From NCBI RefSeq assembly GCF_009811415.1, contig NZ_BLIG01000027.1, positions 62,001 to 126,000 on the forward strand: 64,000 nt of DNA, written 5' to 3'. Each line of letters begins with the position of its first letter. Positions within the stretch are counted from its first letter, which is position 1. Of the stretch, positions 36,403 through 46,011 are shown one piece after another. The DNA comes from Alteromonas sp. KUL106. Its GTDB lineage: Bacteria; Pseudomonadota; Gammaproteobacteria; Enterobacterales; Alteromonadaceae. The position numbers were made by a program, and so were the translations under genes. The notes beneath the pieces are model-generated. The model was not told the DNA's origin. It did no database searches and saw only the letters and a program-made list of their open reading frames with translations.

Positions 36403-37630
36403 ATTTGCTGAATTAGCAATTCAGGTTATGGCGAGATGTGAAACATTAGGCACGTTAAGCCAAAACCCTGCCTGCTTAGACAGACGTTATCTCAGCGAAC
36501 AGCATAGACTCGCAAATCAGCTAGCCTCGGGCTGGATGATTGAAGCAGGCATGACAACGTGGCAAGACGCAGTCGGTAATATTTGGGGGCGCTATACATC
36601 TAGCGTGCCAAATGCCCCTCGTCTGATATTAGGTAGTCACTTAGATACCGTACCAAACGGTGGAAAGTACGACGGAATGTTAGGCGTAGTAGCAGCTATT
36701 TCTCTCGTTGCTATGTTTGATGGAACACAAACCAAGTTTCCCTTTCACATCGACATCGTCGGCTTTTGTGACGAAGAGGGTACACGGTTTGGCACCACAC
36801 TCTTGGGTAGTCGTGCGCTCACCGGCAAATGGGAAGATCAATGGCGCTTTTTGAAAGATGAAAACGGGATAAACCTGGAACAAGCCATGGCGAACTTTGG
36901 TTTGAACTTTGATGCCGTGAACAGCGCTGCTATTTCCCGAACGGATATCTTGGGGTATTTAGAGCTTCACATAGAGCAAGGCCCTGTTTTGGAGCAAGAA
37001 AACTTACCGGTGGGCGTTGTCAGTGCAATTGCGGGCGCAAAACGTTTTAATTTTACCGTTGAGGGTATGGCTGGTCACGCGGGTACAGTGCCAATGTCGA
37101 TGCGAAAAGATGCCCTCTGCGCCAGCGCAGAAATGGTACTCGCTGTTGAAACAATAAGCCTTCAGCGCCCTGGTGTAGTAGCGACAGTGGGAAAAATTGA
37201 GAATGCACCCAACGGCGTCAATGTCATTTCGGGTCGCACCCGTTTTTCTCTCGATATTCGAAGTGAAGACGATAATTTGCGAGATTCTGTATTGGCAGAA
37301 ATATTGCAAAAATTCGATGAGATTGCACAAACAAGACAACTAACGCTAAGTCGGGAACAGACCCATAGCGCGCCTGCTGTACATTGCGATGAATACTTAA
37401 AAAACGCGCTGCTGCGCGGCGTTCAGGAAAGTGAAATCTCACCACGGGTACTCGCATCGGGTGCGGGGCACGACGCCATGGCCATGGCTGATATTTGTCC
37501 GGTTGCCATGTTGTTCACTCGCTGTAAAGGGGGCATCAGCCACCACCCTGCTGAATCGATAACCCACGATGATGTAGCAGCAAGTCTGTCTGTACTTCAC
37601 AAAACAATTAGCAAGCTACAGCATGGGTAG
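36395..37630 (+). CDS. allC: Allantoate amidohydrolase
   Basis: The 411-residue M20-type metallo-amidohydrolase shows GSHLDTVPNGGKYDG and CDEEGTRFGTTLLGSRAL, two parts of the dinuclear metal site. HIEQGPVLE and SGAGHDAMAMADI complete it. The C-terminal CKGGISHHPAES is typical of AllC/HpxK and beta-ureidopropionase relatives. In context it hydrolyses allantoate to ureidoglycine, CO2 and ammonia. It overlaps the aminotransferase by 8 bp and is part of the amidase-led operon. Confidence 0.88.
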   Translation: MGEFAELAIQVMARCETLGTLSQNPACLDRRYLSEQHRLANQLASGWMIEAGMTTWQDAVGNIWGRYTSSVPNAPRLILGSHLDTVPNGGKYDGMLGVVAAISLVAMFDGTQTKFPFHIDIVGFCDEEGTRFGTTLLGSRALTGKWEDQWRFLKDENGINLEQAMANFGLNFDAVNSAAISRTDILGYLELHIEQGPVLEQENLPVGVVSAIAGAKRFNFTVEGMAGHAGTVPMSMRKDALCASAEMVLAVETISLQRPGVVATVGKIENAPNGVNVISGRTRFSLDIRSEDDNLRDSVLAEILQKFDEIAQTRQLTLSREQTHSAPAVHCDEYLKNALLRGVQESEISPRVLASGAGHDAMAMADICPVAMLFTRCKGGISHHPAESITHDDVAASLSVLHKTISKLQHG

Positions 37631-37779
37631 TTCTCACGTTAGTTAGACAGCGTTTGATACCATTTAACAGGATAAACATACACCTGCCGTCAAAGGCCTC
37701 ATGTATCAGCATTTTGGGGAAGGCACGTTCTGATGTCTGTTGCTCAATATTGAACCACCATAGTTTTAGAGGGTTAATA

Positions 37780-38145
37780 ATGAAAATAACAAGGATTTAC
37801 AACGATGAAGCAGGAAAGAGTCACTTTGGTGAAGTGGAGATCGCGCTCAAAGACGGCGGCCCTATCGGAATGCTTTCAGAGAAGTTTGGTGCAGATAAAA
37901 TAATATTTCGTGAAACCCCCGCAGACTACGACTTTAAATGGCATCCAGCCCCTGCCCGTCAGCTACTTTTTATTTTAAAAGGCCGTGCTGAATTTACCGT
38001 GTCAAATGGCGAGCGCCACGTGTTCGGTGCGGGCGACGTTTTGTTGCTGGAAGACACTGAGGGTGAAGGCCATTGTTCACGTGCCATGTACAACGAGGTG
38101 CGCCATTCGATATTTGTTACCTTAGGTGAAGGGGTGACCTTATAG
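37780..38145 (+). CDS. Single-domain cupin protein
   Basis: From ATG 37780 (GAGGG upstream) the protein has 121 residues. It shows cupin strands with KWHPAPARQLLFILKGRAEFTVSNGE and the second motif FGAGDVLLLEDTEGEGHCSRA. The histidines and glutamates could bind a metal. It is too short to be the two-domain ureidoglycine aminohydrolase (AllE). It is the last gene of the allantoate/oxamate operon, so a role in that pathway is likely but not assigned. The frame open to 37654 lacks a ribosome site. Confidence 0.7.
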   Translation: MKITRIYNDEAGKSHFGEVEIALKDGGPIGMLSEKFGADKIIFRETPADYDFKWHPAPARQLLFILKGRAEFTVSNGERHVFGAGDVLLLEDTEGEGHCSRAMYNEVRHSIFVTLGEGVTL

Positions 38146-38176
38146 AGCACTCAGAAGATATCGATGTATAGATGAC

Positions 38177-38210
38177 ATAAAAAATGCGCTAAATTGGCGC
38201 ATTTTTTATA
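38177..38210 (+). terminator. Terminator after the cupin gene
   Basis: An ATAAAAAATGCGC arm pairs with GCGCATTTTTTAT around a short AT-rich loop, ending with the T run. It closes the operon that starts at 31298 and can act in both directions. Confidence 0.88.
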
Positions 38211-38314
38211 TTTAAGCACCAATATTGGGCTTACAAGTCATCCACGCAATCAACCTCTTACAAAAAAGACCCTTAAACTCCTATAAATCAATAACTTAAA
38301 GTAAATAAATCACT

Positions 38315-38330
38315 CAGACCAAATGGTCAA
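38315..38330. promoter_or_regulatory. RutR-type operator 1 (before the NCS2 permease)
   Basis: CAGACCAaaTGGTCAA matches the known RutR consensus TTGACCAnnTGGTCAA except at its first two bases. It lies 56 bp before the permease ATG. Confidence 0.75.
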
Positions 38331-38385
38331 CATCTTGCACTGTTCCTCATATTATTTATCTCTTGTATGAAATAAGGGAATTTGC

Positions 38386-39834
38386 ATGTCTTCTAGCAAC
38401 AGCGAGTTAATCTACGACTTGCACGACAATCCAGCTCTGTTGCCTTCTGTAACGGCCGCGTTTCAGCATTTGTTGGCCAGTTTTGTTGGTGTTATAACGC
38501 CCACGCTCATTGTCACCTCATCACTAGGTTTAACCGAATACACCCCCTATCTCATTAGTATGGCATTGTTTGTAAGCGGCATTGGCACTGCAATTCAGAC
38601 TAAGCGAATTGGCCCAGTGGGCAGCGGACTTGTCGCTATTCAAGGTACCAGTTTCGCGTTTATCAGTGCATTGATTTTGGCTGGAAACCAAGTTAAGGCG
38701 AATGGCGGCACGTCAGAAGACGTGCTTGCGCTGCTATTTGGGCTAACGATGGCGGGTGCGATGGTAGAAATTGTGTTCAGTCTTTTCGTTAATCGTCTAC
38801 AACGCATTATCACCCCGCTAACTACTGGAATTGTGATCACTGCGATAGGTCTAAGCTTAATCAATGTGGGTATGACAGATCTTGCAGGCGGTTTTAATGC
38901 CGCAAACTTTGCTAGTACTGACAATTTGTTTGTGGGCCTGGGCGTATTACTCATTATTGTATTTTTAAATGCATCGACTAATCACTGGCTTCGATTGAGC
39001 GCTATTTTTATTGGTATGGCTGTGGGCGCGGTCTATATCGCTCTAACTAAAGGTCTAGATTTCAGCAACTTGTCTTCACTTTCTATAGTGGCAATTCCCA
39101 CCCCATTCGCATTCGGCATTGCTTTTGATATCAACTTATTTCTTCCTATAGCACTTATTTACTTATTTAGTGCAATAGAAACGGCGGGCGATCTTACGGC
39201 AAACAGCCTTTTTTGTAAGCAACCCGTAAGTGGTCCTGTGTATTTACGTCGCATCAAAGGCGGCATTCTCGGTGACGGTGTTAATTCACTGCTGGCCGGC
39301 ATGTTTAACACCTTCCCCAACACCACATTCGGGCAAAACAACGGCGTGATTCAACTTACCGGCATCGCCAGTCGTAAAGTAGGCTTTTTCGTCGCTGGGC
39401 TGTTTGTTTTCATTGGCTGCTTTCCTATTGTGGGCGGTGTTTTACAGGCCATCCCTAAACCTGTGTTAGGAGGCGCAACGTTGGTCATGTTTGCCATGGT
39501 GGCCGTGGGTGGCTTAAAACTACTGGCTAGCTATGCCCTTGACAGACGCAGCAGCTTAGTTACGGCCTGTGCTTTAGGTATGGCCATTGGTGTAATGATG
39601 GTGCCAGAGGCACTGTCGCAGCTTCCTGGCTGGCTTGAAAACATTCTGCTATCGCCAGTGACTTCAGCAGGACTAACGGCCGTTTTGTTAGACCTAACCT
39701 TACCTGGCAAACATGTAAAAAGCGTTAAAGAGACGAGCCCTGCCGTAAAGATACCTCTCCCTACAACCGTCATGTTGGATATGAAGCAACGAACTAAGGA
39801 ATCGCCATCCCTTTATGGTGCAAAAGTACGATAG
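38386..39834 (+). CDS. NCS2 family nucleobase (xanthine/urate/uracil-type) permease
   Basis: The 482-residue protein has about 12-14 membrane helices and NCS2 hallmarks: the SAIETAGDLTAN substrate-site loop in the eighth helix region, GILGDGVNSLLAGMFNTFPNTTFGQNNGVI, and a GSGLVAIQGTSFAF segment. The family imports xanthine, uric acid or uracil with protons or sodium. The substrate is inferred as xanthine/urate because the gene sits in a purine-degradation island and is preceded by a RutR-type operator. It is monocistronic, with its start after AAGGGA. Confidence 0.88.
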   Translation: MSSSNSELIYDLHDNPALLPSVTAAFQHLLASFVGVITPTLIVTSSLGLTEYTPYLISMALFVSGIGTAIQTKRIGPVGSGLVAIQGTSFAFISALILAGNQVKANGGTSEDVLALLFGLTMAGAMVEIVFSLFVNRLQRIITPLTTGIVITAIGLSLINVGMTDLAGGFNAANFASTDNLFVGLGVLLIIVFLNASTNHWLRLSAIFIGMAVGAVYIALTKGLDFSNLSSLSIVAIPTPFAFGIAFDINLFLPIALIYLFSAIETAGDLTANSLFCKQPVSGPVYLRRIKGGILGDGVNSLLAGMFNTFPNTTFGQNNGVIQLTGIASRKVGFFVAGLFVFIGCFPIVGGVLQAIPKPVLGGATLVMFAMVAVGGLKLLASYALDRRSSLVTACALGMAIGVMMVPEALSQLPGWLENILLSPVTSAGLTAVLLDLTLPGKHVKSVKETSPAVKIPLPTTVMLDMKQRTKESPSLYGAKVR

Positions 39835-39955
39835 CAATCACCACTAAGGTGCATATATCGCAAAATCCTTATCTATTAACATTTAAATAACAATATAAGA
39901 ACAACATTATATTTTAAAATCCATATAATTCAGCAACTTAATGCATGCGCAAAAG

Positions 39956-39971
39956 TTGACCAACTGGTTAA
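39956..39971. promoter_or_regulatory. RutR-type operator 2 (before the TonB receptor)
   Basis: TTGACCAacTGGTTAA matches the consensus except for one base (T for C). It lies 107 bp before the receptor ATG. Confidence 0.78.
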
Positions 39972-40077
39972 GTAGTTGGCACTTTTCCTGCTAAATCTGT
40001 TGCATACAGCAAGACGCAATAGAAATATCGCGTGAATAAAGCTCTAAAAAAGAGCAACTAAAAATAATGAGGAAACC

Positions 40078-42513
40078 ATGAAAAACACTACATTCGTATT
40101 ATCTCCTCTTGCAAAAGCTTTAGCGATGACAACAGCGGTAGCCTTGTCATCTCAGGCGTTTGCGCAAGAAGAGACAGAGGTTAAAGAGAAAGACGTCGAG
40201 AAAATCCAGGTAACTGGCTCACTTGGTAGTTTACCGGGTCAAGACGTAGAATCTGTTTTTGGATTCGGTAAATCTATTCTTGAAACTCCTCGTTCTGCAT
40301 CGACGATTTCTCAAGAACAGATGGAGCGCTTTAACGTTTCTGATATTGACGAACTGGTAGCGTTTGCACCAGGTACTTTTACCCAATCATTCTTTGGTGT
40401 AGCTGGTTCACTTGACGTCCGTGGTACACCGGGTGAAACCTATTTTCGCGGCATGAGACGTTTAGATAACCCAGGTAACTACCCTACCCCCATTGGTGCT
40501 TCAAGCCGAATTGATATAGTTCGCGGTCCAGCTTCTCCTATCTATGGCCCAGCTAAAATCGGCGGCTATCTAAACTTTAACCCCAAATCAGCGCGCGCGT
40601 CGGGTGGTCAGTATCTAGATGCCCCAACAGGTGCGATGTCTTATACAACGGGCACGTGGAATAAGAGTATTCTTACGGCTGAAGTTGGCGGTCCTGCGAG
40701 CATTTCTGGAAAAGAAATGGGTTATTACATTTATGGTGAGTTAGAAAACTCAGATAGCTATTACGAGAATACACAAACCGATCAGTCCGTGCTTCAGGCT
40801 TCTTTCAACATTGATATTAATGATAGCCTACGTTTTGAATTCGGCGGTATGTACCATGACTACGATGGAAACCAAGTCGCTGGCTGGAACCGTTTAACGC
40901 AAGAACTTGTTGACGATGGCACTTACATTACAGGTACCGCACAACCTATTGATACTGATAACGATGGTCAAATTAGTCACGAAGAGTACGCTGCCGTTGC
41001 GGGTCAAATCTCCCCCTTTATTTTCACACCTGCGGTTCCACTGGATTCAGTGACAGGGGACTTTTTCGACCCTCTTATGGCTCTAGAGAACCCTGGTATC
41101 ACTACCTTGAGCGGAAGCCAAACACTCGTAGCGCCCGATGATCAGCTCGGTAATGAAGCCATCACGCTTTATTTTGATACTATTTACTACACAGACAACT
41201 GGGAAATTCGCAACCAGCTTTTCTATGATGCCTACGACAATATCAACGAAAATGCGTATGGTTTCTCACAGTTCCACGATAGCTGGGTAGTAGAAGATAA
41301 ACTGATATTTGCTACAGAATACGAAAACGACGGGTTGTTAGCGCAGTTTCAATTTTCACCTTCAGTTCGCTACACCGAATTTGAGCACGGCGACGACTTT
41401 ACCTACGAGTTTTTCAATCGTCGCGATCTGACGATGCCTTCATCGGCACTTGATCGACGCCTTTTATCGACCCGTTCGGGCAAAAACTACGATAACTACG
41501 ACGTAGGTAACTACCTAGACCTAGGTATTGCTGCAATGACCGATTTGACCTGGGACTGGGGTTTGAACCTAGTACTTGGTTTACGATATGACACCATTGA
41601 CATCGAAAGCACGTCACGCACGGACTTACTTTTAGGCGCTACCGGTGATGAAACACCTGTTTACGCGGAAGAGACCGTGGATGGTTGGTCTTGGAATGCA
41701 AGTATTTCTTATGAATTTGAATTCGGTCTTATTCCGTACTTCACCGCAGCGGAGCAAGCAACGCTGGTTGCAGGCCAAGGTGCTGAGATTGGCGTTGGTC
41801 AACTTAATCAACCTGGCGGTAGCGGTGCATTCGACACGTCTGAATTAATAGAGTACGGGGTTAAAGGCTCACTTGTTGATGATACCCTTTATTTCGCACT
41901 TTCATTCTTCGAGCAAGAGCGTACCGATTTTAATACGCAAAATACGGTAACGAACAATACAACAAATAACCAAGGCACCGAGTTTGAGCTCCGCTGGGTG
42001 GTTAATGAAAACCTAGTTGTATCTGCTGGCTACACGAATATCGAAGTAATTAACTTAACGGCACTAGCCAATGGCAATCAGTTCGGTTTCTTAGGCGCTG
42101 ACGATTTAGTTGCGCTCGATGATCCTTCATTAATATTCGGCGGAAATGTTGTAGGTTTAAACCTAGTTGGTGAAGGGCAAACCAATTCTGACGGAAGAAA
42201 GGCTGGTATACCGGAAAACATCTACACGCTAACCGCAACGTATGACTTCCAAAACGGCTATGCTGCAAACGTGAGTGTGGTAGATGTGGATGAAGTGGCT
42301 TCAGGCTACTCTGCGGCAGTTACACTTCCAGCTTACACGCTTGTAAACGCTGGATTATCTTACAAAGCTGAAAACTGGGCGTTAAACCTGACGGTTAAGA
42401 ACTTAACTGACGAACGTTATTTCCGTTCTAACTTCCCTGACTTGTTCGGTAGCCAAATTGTGCTTCCTGAACTACCCCGTCACTTCAACGCGAGGTTCTC
42501 TTACTCGTTCTAG
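40078..42513 (+). CDS. TonB-dependent outer-membrane receptor
   Basis: The 811-residue protein has a signal peptide ending SSQAFAQ and a TonB plug domain beginning ETPRSASTISQEQMERFNVSDIDELVAFAPGTF. The plug continues YFRGMRRLDNP and ASSRIDIVRGPASPIYG, and the barrel ends in an aromatic residue (FSYSF). Energised by TonB-ExbBD, it should import a substrate across the outer membrane. A RutR-type operator and a downstream NUP-type protein suggest a purine or nucleoside ligand, which would be unusual. No siderophore genes are near. GAGGA is its ribosome site. Confidence 0.9.
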   Translation: MKNTTFVLSPLAKALAMTTAVALSSQAFAQEETEVKEKDVEKIQVTGSLGSLPGQDVESVFGFGKSILETPRSASTISQEQMERFNVSDIDELVAFAPGTFTQSFFGVAGSLDVRGTPGETYFRGMRRLDNPGNYPTPIGASSRIDIVRGPASPIYGPAKIGGYLNFNPKSARASGGQYLDAPTGAMSYTTGTWNKSILTAEVGGPASISGKEMGYYIYGELENSDSYYENTQTDQSVLQASFNIDINDSLRFEFGGMYHDYDGNQVAGWNRLTQELVDDGTYITGTAQPIDTDNDGQISHEEYAAVAGQISPFIFTPAVPLDSVTGDFFDPLMALENPGITTLSGSQTLVAPDDQLGNEAITLYFDTIYYTDNWEIRNQLFYDAYDNINENAYGFSQFHDSWVVEDKLIFATEYENDGLLAQFQFSPSVRYTEFEHGDDFTYEFFNRRDLTMPSSALDRRLLSTRSGKNYDNYDVGNYLDLGIAAMTDLTWDWGLNLVLGLRYDTIDIESTSRTDLLLGATGDETPVYAEETVDGWSWNASISYEFEFGLIPYFTAAEQATLVAGQGAEIGVGQLNQPGGSGAFDTSELIEYGVKGSLVDDTLYFALSFFEQERTDFNTQNTVTNNTTNNQGTEFELRWVVNENLVVSAGYTNIEVINLTALANGNQFGFLGADDLVALDDPSLIFGGNVVGLNLVGEGQTNSDGRKAGIPENIYTLTATYDFQNGYAANVSVVDVDEVASGYSAAVTLPAYTLVNAGLSYKAENWALNLTVKNLTDERYFRSNFPDLFGSQIVLPELPRHFNARFSYSF

Positions 42514-42530
42514 GTACAAGACCTGAGCAG

Positions 42531-42570
42531 GTTGTTGTGTTACAGCATACGCTGTAACACGACAACTTTT
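42531..42570 (+). terminator. Strong terminator after the TonB receptor
   Basis: A 16-bp arm (GTTGTTGTGTTACAGC) pairs with GCTGTAACACGACAAC around ATAC, with one wobble pair, followed by a T run from 42567. Confidence 0.92.
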
Positions 42571-42624
42571 TACAGTTCCTAGCATTACGATTATCCTCTT
42601 TCATTTAAGCGCCCTGCTCACGCC

Positions 42625-42640
42625 TTGAAGGTCACTTCAA
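42625..42640. promoter_or_regulatory. Inverted repeat upstream of the NUP gene
   Basis: TTGAAGgtcaCTTCAA lies 29 bp before the gene. Its outer TTGA/TCAA ends resemble the RutR box but the core does not, so it may be a different or degraded operator. Support is weak. Confidence 0.35.
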
Positions 42641-42668
42641 TACGGCGTTCTTTATTTAGGATTTCTCC

Positions 42669-43787
42669 ATGCATATTGCTTTACAAAAATGGCTTACTAA
42701 CCTGAAAACTTCGCTTATTTTAACCACCCTCCTTTGCTTTTCACTAACATCAATGTCAGCTGAAGTTAAGTCACATGACATGCTCCCTTTGAAAGTGAAG
42801 GTGGTTGTTGTGAGTATGTTTGAAATTGGTGAAGACGAGGGCGATGCGCCGGGCGAATTTCAATTATGGAAAACGCGACAGGCGCTGACAACACAATATG
42901 CACTTCCTCACGGTTACCATGACATTTACGCCAACAAAGAGACAGGTGTAATTGGCATAGTAACAGGCATGGGGATTGCGCGGGCATCTGCAGCTATAAT
43001 GTCGCTGGGTTTGGATGAACGCTTCGATCTCAGCGAAGCGTATTGGTTGGTGGCGGGTATTGCAGGTGTTGACCCTGCCGACAACACCATTGGCAGTGCC
43101 ATTTGGACAGATTACGTGGTAGATGGTGACTTGGCCCATCACATTGACGCACGTGAAATTCCGGCAAATTGGACCACCGGCTACTTTCCCCTATTTACCC
43201 ATGCGCCTTATGAAAACGCGGACGCTGTAGATATAAACAATAGCCCTAATGGCGAAGTGTACGCCCTCAATATTTCCCTCGCAAAATGGGCTTTTACGCT
43301 TACAAAAGATACTGAACTTTTAAACAATGATGCAATGGATGCGTTAAGGGAAAAGTATACAAACTCTCCACGAGCTAAGGGGTTGCCGAATGTCTCTATG
43401 GGCTCACATTTATCTGCCTCAACGTTTTGGCACGGCGAGAAGCTCAATACATGGGCGAATGATTGGGTAGCTTACTGGACGAACGGGAAAGGAAATTTCG
43501 TTACATCGGGAATGGAAGATTCTGCCACGCTTCAAAGCTTAACTTACCTAGACAACGCTGGACTTGTTGATAAAGAGCGACTTCTTATTTTACGTACTGC
43601 GAGCAATTTTACGATGCAACCACCCAGTTTGAGCGCCGCCGACAATTTAAAGCGGGAAAGTTCGGGCAACGGATATGCCGCAATGGGGGCAGCAATTGAA
43701 GCCGCCTATCGCGTGGGCTCTCAGGTAACCGACTACATTGTTAAACATTGGGAAGAAGTACAACACTCAACTCCCAAGGCACAATGA
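42669..43787 (+). CDS. NUP-family purine nucleoside permease/phosphorylase-like protein
   Basis: The 372-residue protein has a signal peptide (about residues 1-30) and the NUP pattern: KVVVVSMFEIGEDEGDAPGEFQLW, GVIGIVTGMGIARASAAIMSLGL, WLVAGIAGVDPADNTIGSAIW and TSGMEDSATLQSL. NUP proteins were named after a fungal nucleoside permease but share the nucleoside phosphorylase fold and have few membrane helices. Here the signal peptide suggests a periplasmic protein that binds or cleaves nucleosides after TonB-dependent uptake. This model is inferred. Confidence 0.8.
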   Translation: MHIALQKWLTNLKTSLILTTLLCFSLTSMSAEVKSHDMLPLKVKVVVVSMFEIGEDEGDAPGEFQLWKTRQALTTQYALPHGYHDIYANKETGVIGIVTGMGIARASAAIMSLGLDERFDLSEAYWLVAGIAGVDPADNTIGSAIWTDYVVDGDLAHHIDAREIPANWTTGYFPLFTHAPYENADAVDINNSPNGEVYALNISLAKWAFTLTKDTELLNNDAMDALREKYTNSPRAKGLPNVSMGSHLSASTFWHGEKLNTWANDWVAYWTNGKGNFVTSGMEDSATLQSLTYLDNAGLVDKERLLILRTASNFTMQPPSLSAADNLKRESSGNGYAAMGAAIEAAYRVGSQVTDYIVKHWEEVQHSTPKAQ

Positions 43788-43825
43788 GAATAAGCACCGC
43801 TTTCTTTGCTGAATAATTGACGTCA

Positions 43826-45829
43826 CTATGCAGTGATAGATTTCGCCTTAAGGGCTATGCTAAGTTGTGCGGTGACATCATTTTGAACAACGGGTTTTGA
43901 CAGGAAATCTGACATGCCCGCTTGGCTACAGCTAATTTTATCTTGTGCGGTAGTATTCGCGGTTACCGCAACAACGCGCCCAAACCGAGAAAGTAGCCCC
44001 TCTTGCTTAATAATTTTTGTCGCGCTCATCCCATCTAGAACAGGCATTGCACAGTCCATAAAAATAAGATCATACCGTTTAGCGCGCGCCATCTCGACGG
44101 CAACTTCGCCATTCTCAGCTTCATCGGGAACGTAATTAAACCTTTCAAGCATAGAACCCAATACCAAACGATTAATATCATTGTCGTCAACGACAAGTAT
44201 ATTAAGCGGCACATTTAAGAGTTCAGATGAAAGTTCTACATCGTTTTTAGCTTCGTTATCTAACGACGCCATTTCAACAGGTATTGCTATATCAAAACAT
44301 GTTCCCTTGCCTACTTTTGAACGAACTTCTAGCTCGCCCCCCATCTTCTCGATAAGCTGGTTAACGATCGACAGCCCAAGGCCATTGCCATTTAGTTCTT
44401 CCGAAGCGCTAGCGGTAGTGTTTTGAAAAGGTCTAAATATTCGCGACAATATTTCATCGTTCATACCCACACCTGAATCTTCAATTGACGCCAGCAGAAC
44501 AGGAACATTACTCTGCTGCTTTAACGTAACCTGAATAGAGATATAGCCTTTAGAAGTAAACTTAACAGCGTTTGAAAGCAAGTTTGTGAGCACTTGGCTT
44601 ATCCTTGCTGCATCTCCTTTTACATAGGTTTTTTCTTCAAATGACAGAACCGCATATAGCCTTATCCCTTTCTCTGCGCATTTACCTTTAAATACATCAG
44701 CGATATCTTCGGCCAAGGAGCGTACGCAAAAATCACTATAACTCAATGAAAACTCGCCATTTATTATTGAGGTGTAGTCAAGCACATCGTTAATTAAAGA
44801 CAAAAGACGGTCGGCGCTGTGCAAAGCAATATCAGCCTTTTTAATTCGAACATTGTCTTTCTTTTCAAACCTAATAGCTTGAAGCATGCCTGTAATACCG
44901 TTGAGGGGGGTCTTCAATTCATGGCTGATTCTCGAAAGCAGCAAACCGCGTTCTTTTGACGCCAATTCAGCCTCTTTGCGGCGGGCTTCAAGTTCCAGCC
45001 TAAGCTGAACTGATTTATTCACATTCTGACAAGTACCGAACAAACGAGTACACCTGCCGTTTTTGAACTCCGCCATACCGTGGGTCTCAATCCACACGGA
45101 ATTCCCCATAGCAGACACTAACTCGAGTGTTGCACTCCAAGGCTCCCCAGTCTCAATAGTATGGGATACGATTCGAGAAATCTCATTTCTATTAAAGCCT
45201 TCTTTGTAGAAACCAATAGCATCTTCCATCGTAGGCTTAAAATCATCACTCACCTCATGGATACGCCGCGTTTGTGTTGACCAAGAGAGCGTATTATTGA
45301 GAACATCGACTTCCCACGTTCCAATGCTCGCAACGCTTTGTAACTTCTCGTAGAGGGTATTTTGATGGCTCTCCCCTCTCTCTATCTGATATTTTTCTAA
45401 CGTGACGCCTAAACAGTCGTCTAGCAGCATGACTTTATCAAGGTTAGCAGGCTGTTCTGGACACGCATTAATAAACACAAGAAAAACTTGTCGTCCATCA
45501 AAATGATGAACGCGGCCGCGAATATACTTTTCGGCATTAAAATACGTGGTGAACCACTGTTTGAAAACCGACGTGGCCTTTACGCTGTTAGATGGGAAAC
45601 TATTGTTAACTGAAATGCTAGACGCAAACGAAGGCAATGTCTTGAAATTAGGTGGATAAGCAGACGACGCCTTAATAAGGATGTTAACGGCATCATCCTC
45701 GATTTGCAGTAGTAAACCTTGGAAAACACCTAAAGTATCGCATCCGCGCTGGACGAGTTTAGATAAGGACATTTTAAGCTGCTCTTCTAGCTTAATATTT
45801 ACACTCGACTGCTCGTCAAAATAAAACAT
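43826..45829 (-). CDS. Hybrid sensor histidine kinase (PAS, HisKA, HATPase, REC)
   Basis: The 667-residue soluble protein has a PAS domain at about residues 150-270 (YEKLQSVASIGTWEVDV), a HisKA box with LSRISHELKTPLNGITGML, an HATPase domain (LLSNAVKFTSKG, GNGLGLSIV) and a C-terminal receiver domain with the phospho-accepting Asp in DLIFMDCAMPVLDGMSA. It would pass phosphate internally but has no Hpt domain of its own. The separate Hpt protein at 47238-47612 could complete the relay. The stimulus is unknown. It lies 182 bp downstream of a REC-GGDEF gene on the same strand. Confidence 0.9.
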   Translation of the reverse strand: MFYFDEQSSVNIKLEEQLKMSLSKLVQRGCDTLGVFQGLLLQIEDDAVNILIKASSAYPPNFKTLPSFASSISVNNSFPSNSVKATSVFKQWFTTYFNAEKYIRGRVHHFDGRQVFLVFINACPEQPANLDKVMLLDDCLGVTLEKYQIERGESHQNTLYEKLQSVASIGTWEVDVLNNTLSWSTQTRRIHEVSDDFKPTMEDAIGFYKEGFNRNEISRIVSHTIETGEPWSATLELVSAMGNSVWIETHGMAEFKNGRCTRLFGTCQNVNKSVQLRLELEARRKEAELASKERGLLLSRISHELKTPLNGITGMLQAIRFEKKDNVRIKKADIALHSADRLLSLINDVLDYTSIINGEFSLSYSDFCVRSLAEDIADVFKGKCAEKGIRLYAVLSFEEKTYVKGDAARISQVLTNLLSNAVKFTSKGYISIQVTLKQQSNVPVLLASIEDSGVGMNDEILSRIFRPFQNTTASASEELNGNGLGLSIVNQLIEKMGGELEVRSKVGKGTCFDIAIPVEMASLDNEAKNDVELSSELLNVPLNILVVDDNDINRLVLGSMLERFNYVPDEAENGEVAVEMARAKRYDLIFMDCAMPVLDGMSATKIIKQEGLLSRFGRVVAVTANTTAQDKISCSQAGMSDFLSKPVVQNDVTAQLSIALKAKSITA

Positions 45830-46011
45830 TGCCCTATTCCTACGCTTAACACTTATTATTCAAAGTAGCCAATAAACGCCAAATGACCACTGACATGAGA
45901 TACCCTCGTGAATTGATAATAGCTTGGCTTGCCTATGAAGGATATTAAACAATAGGATAGGTAATACCAATCCACATAGATGAAGACATATGCTTAAAGG
46001 CCTTTGAAGCG

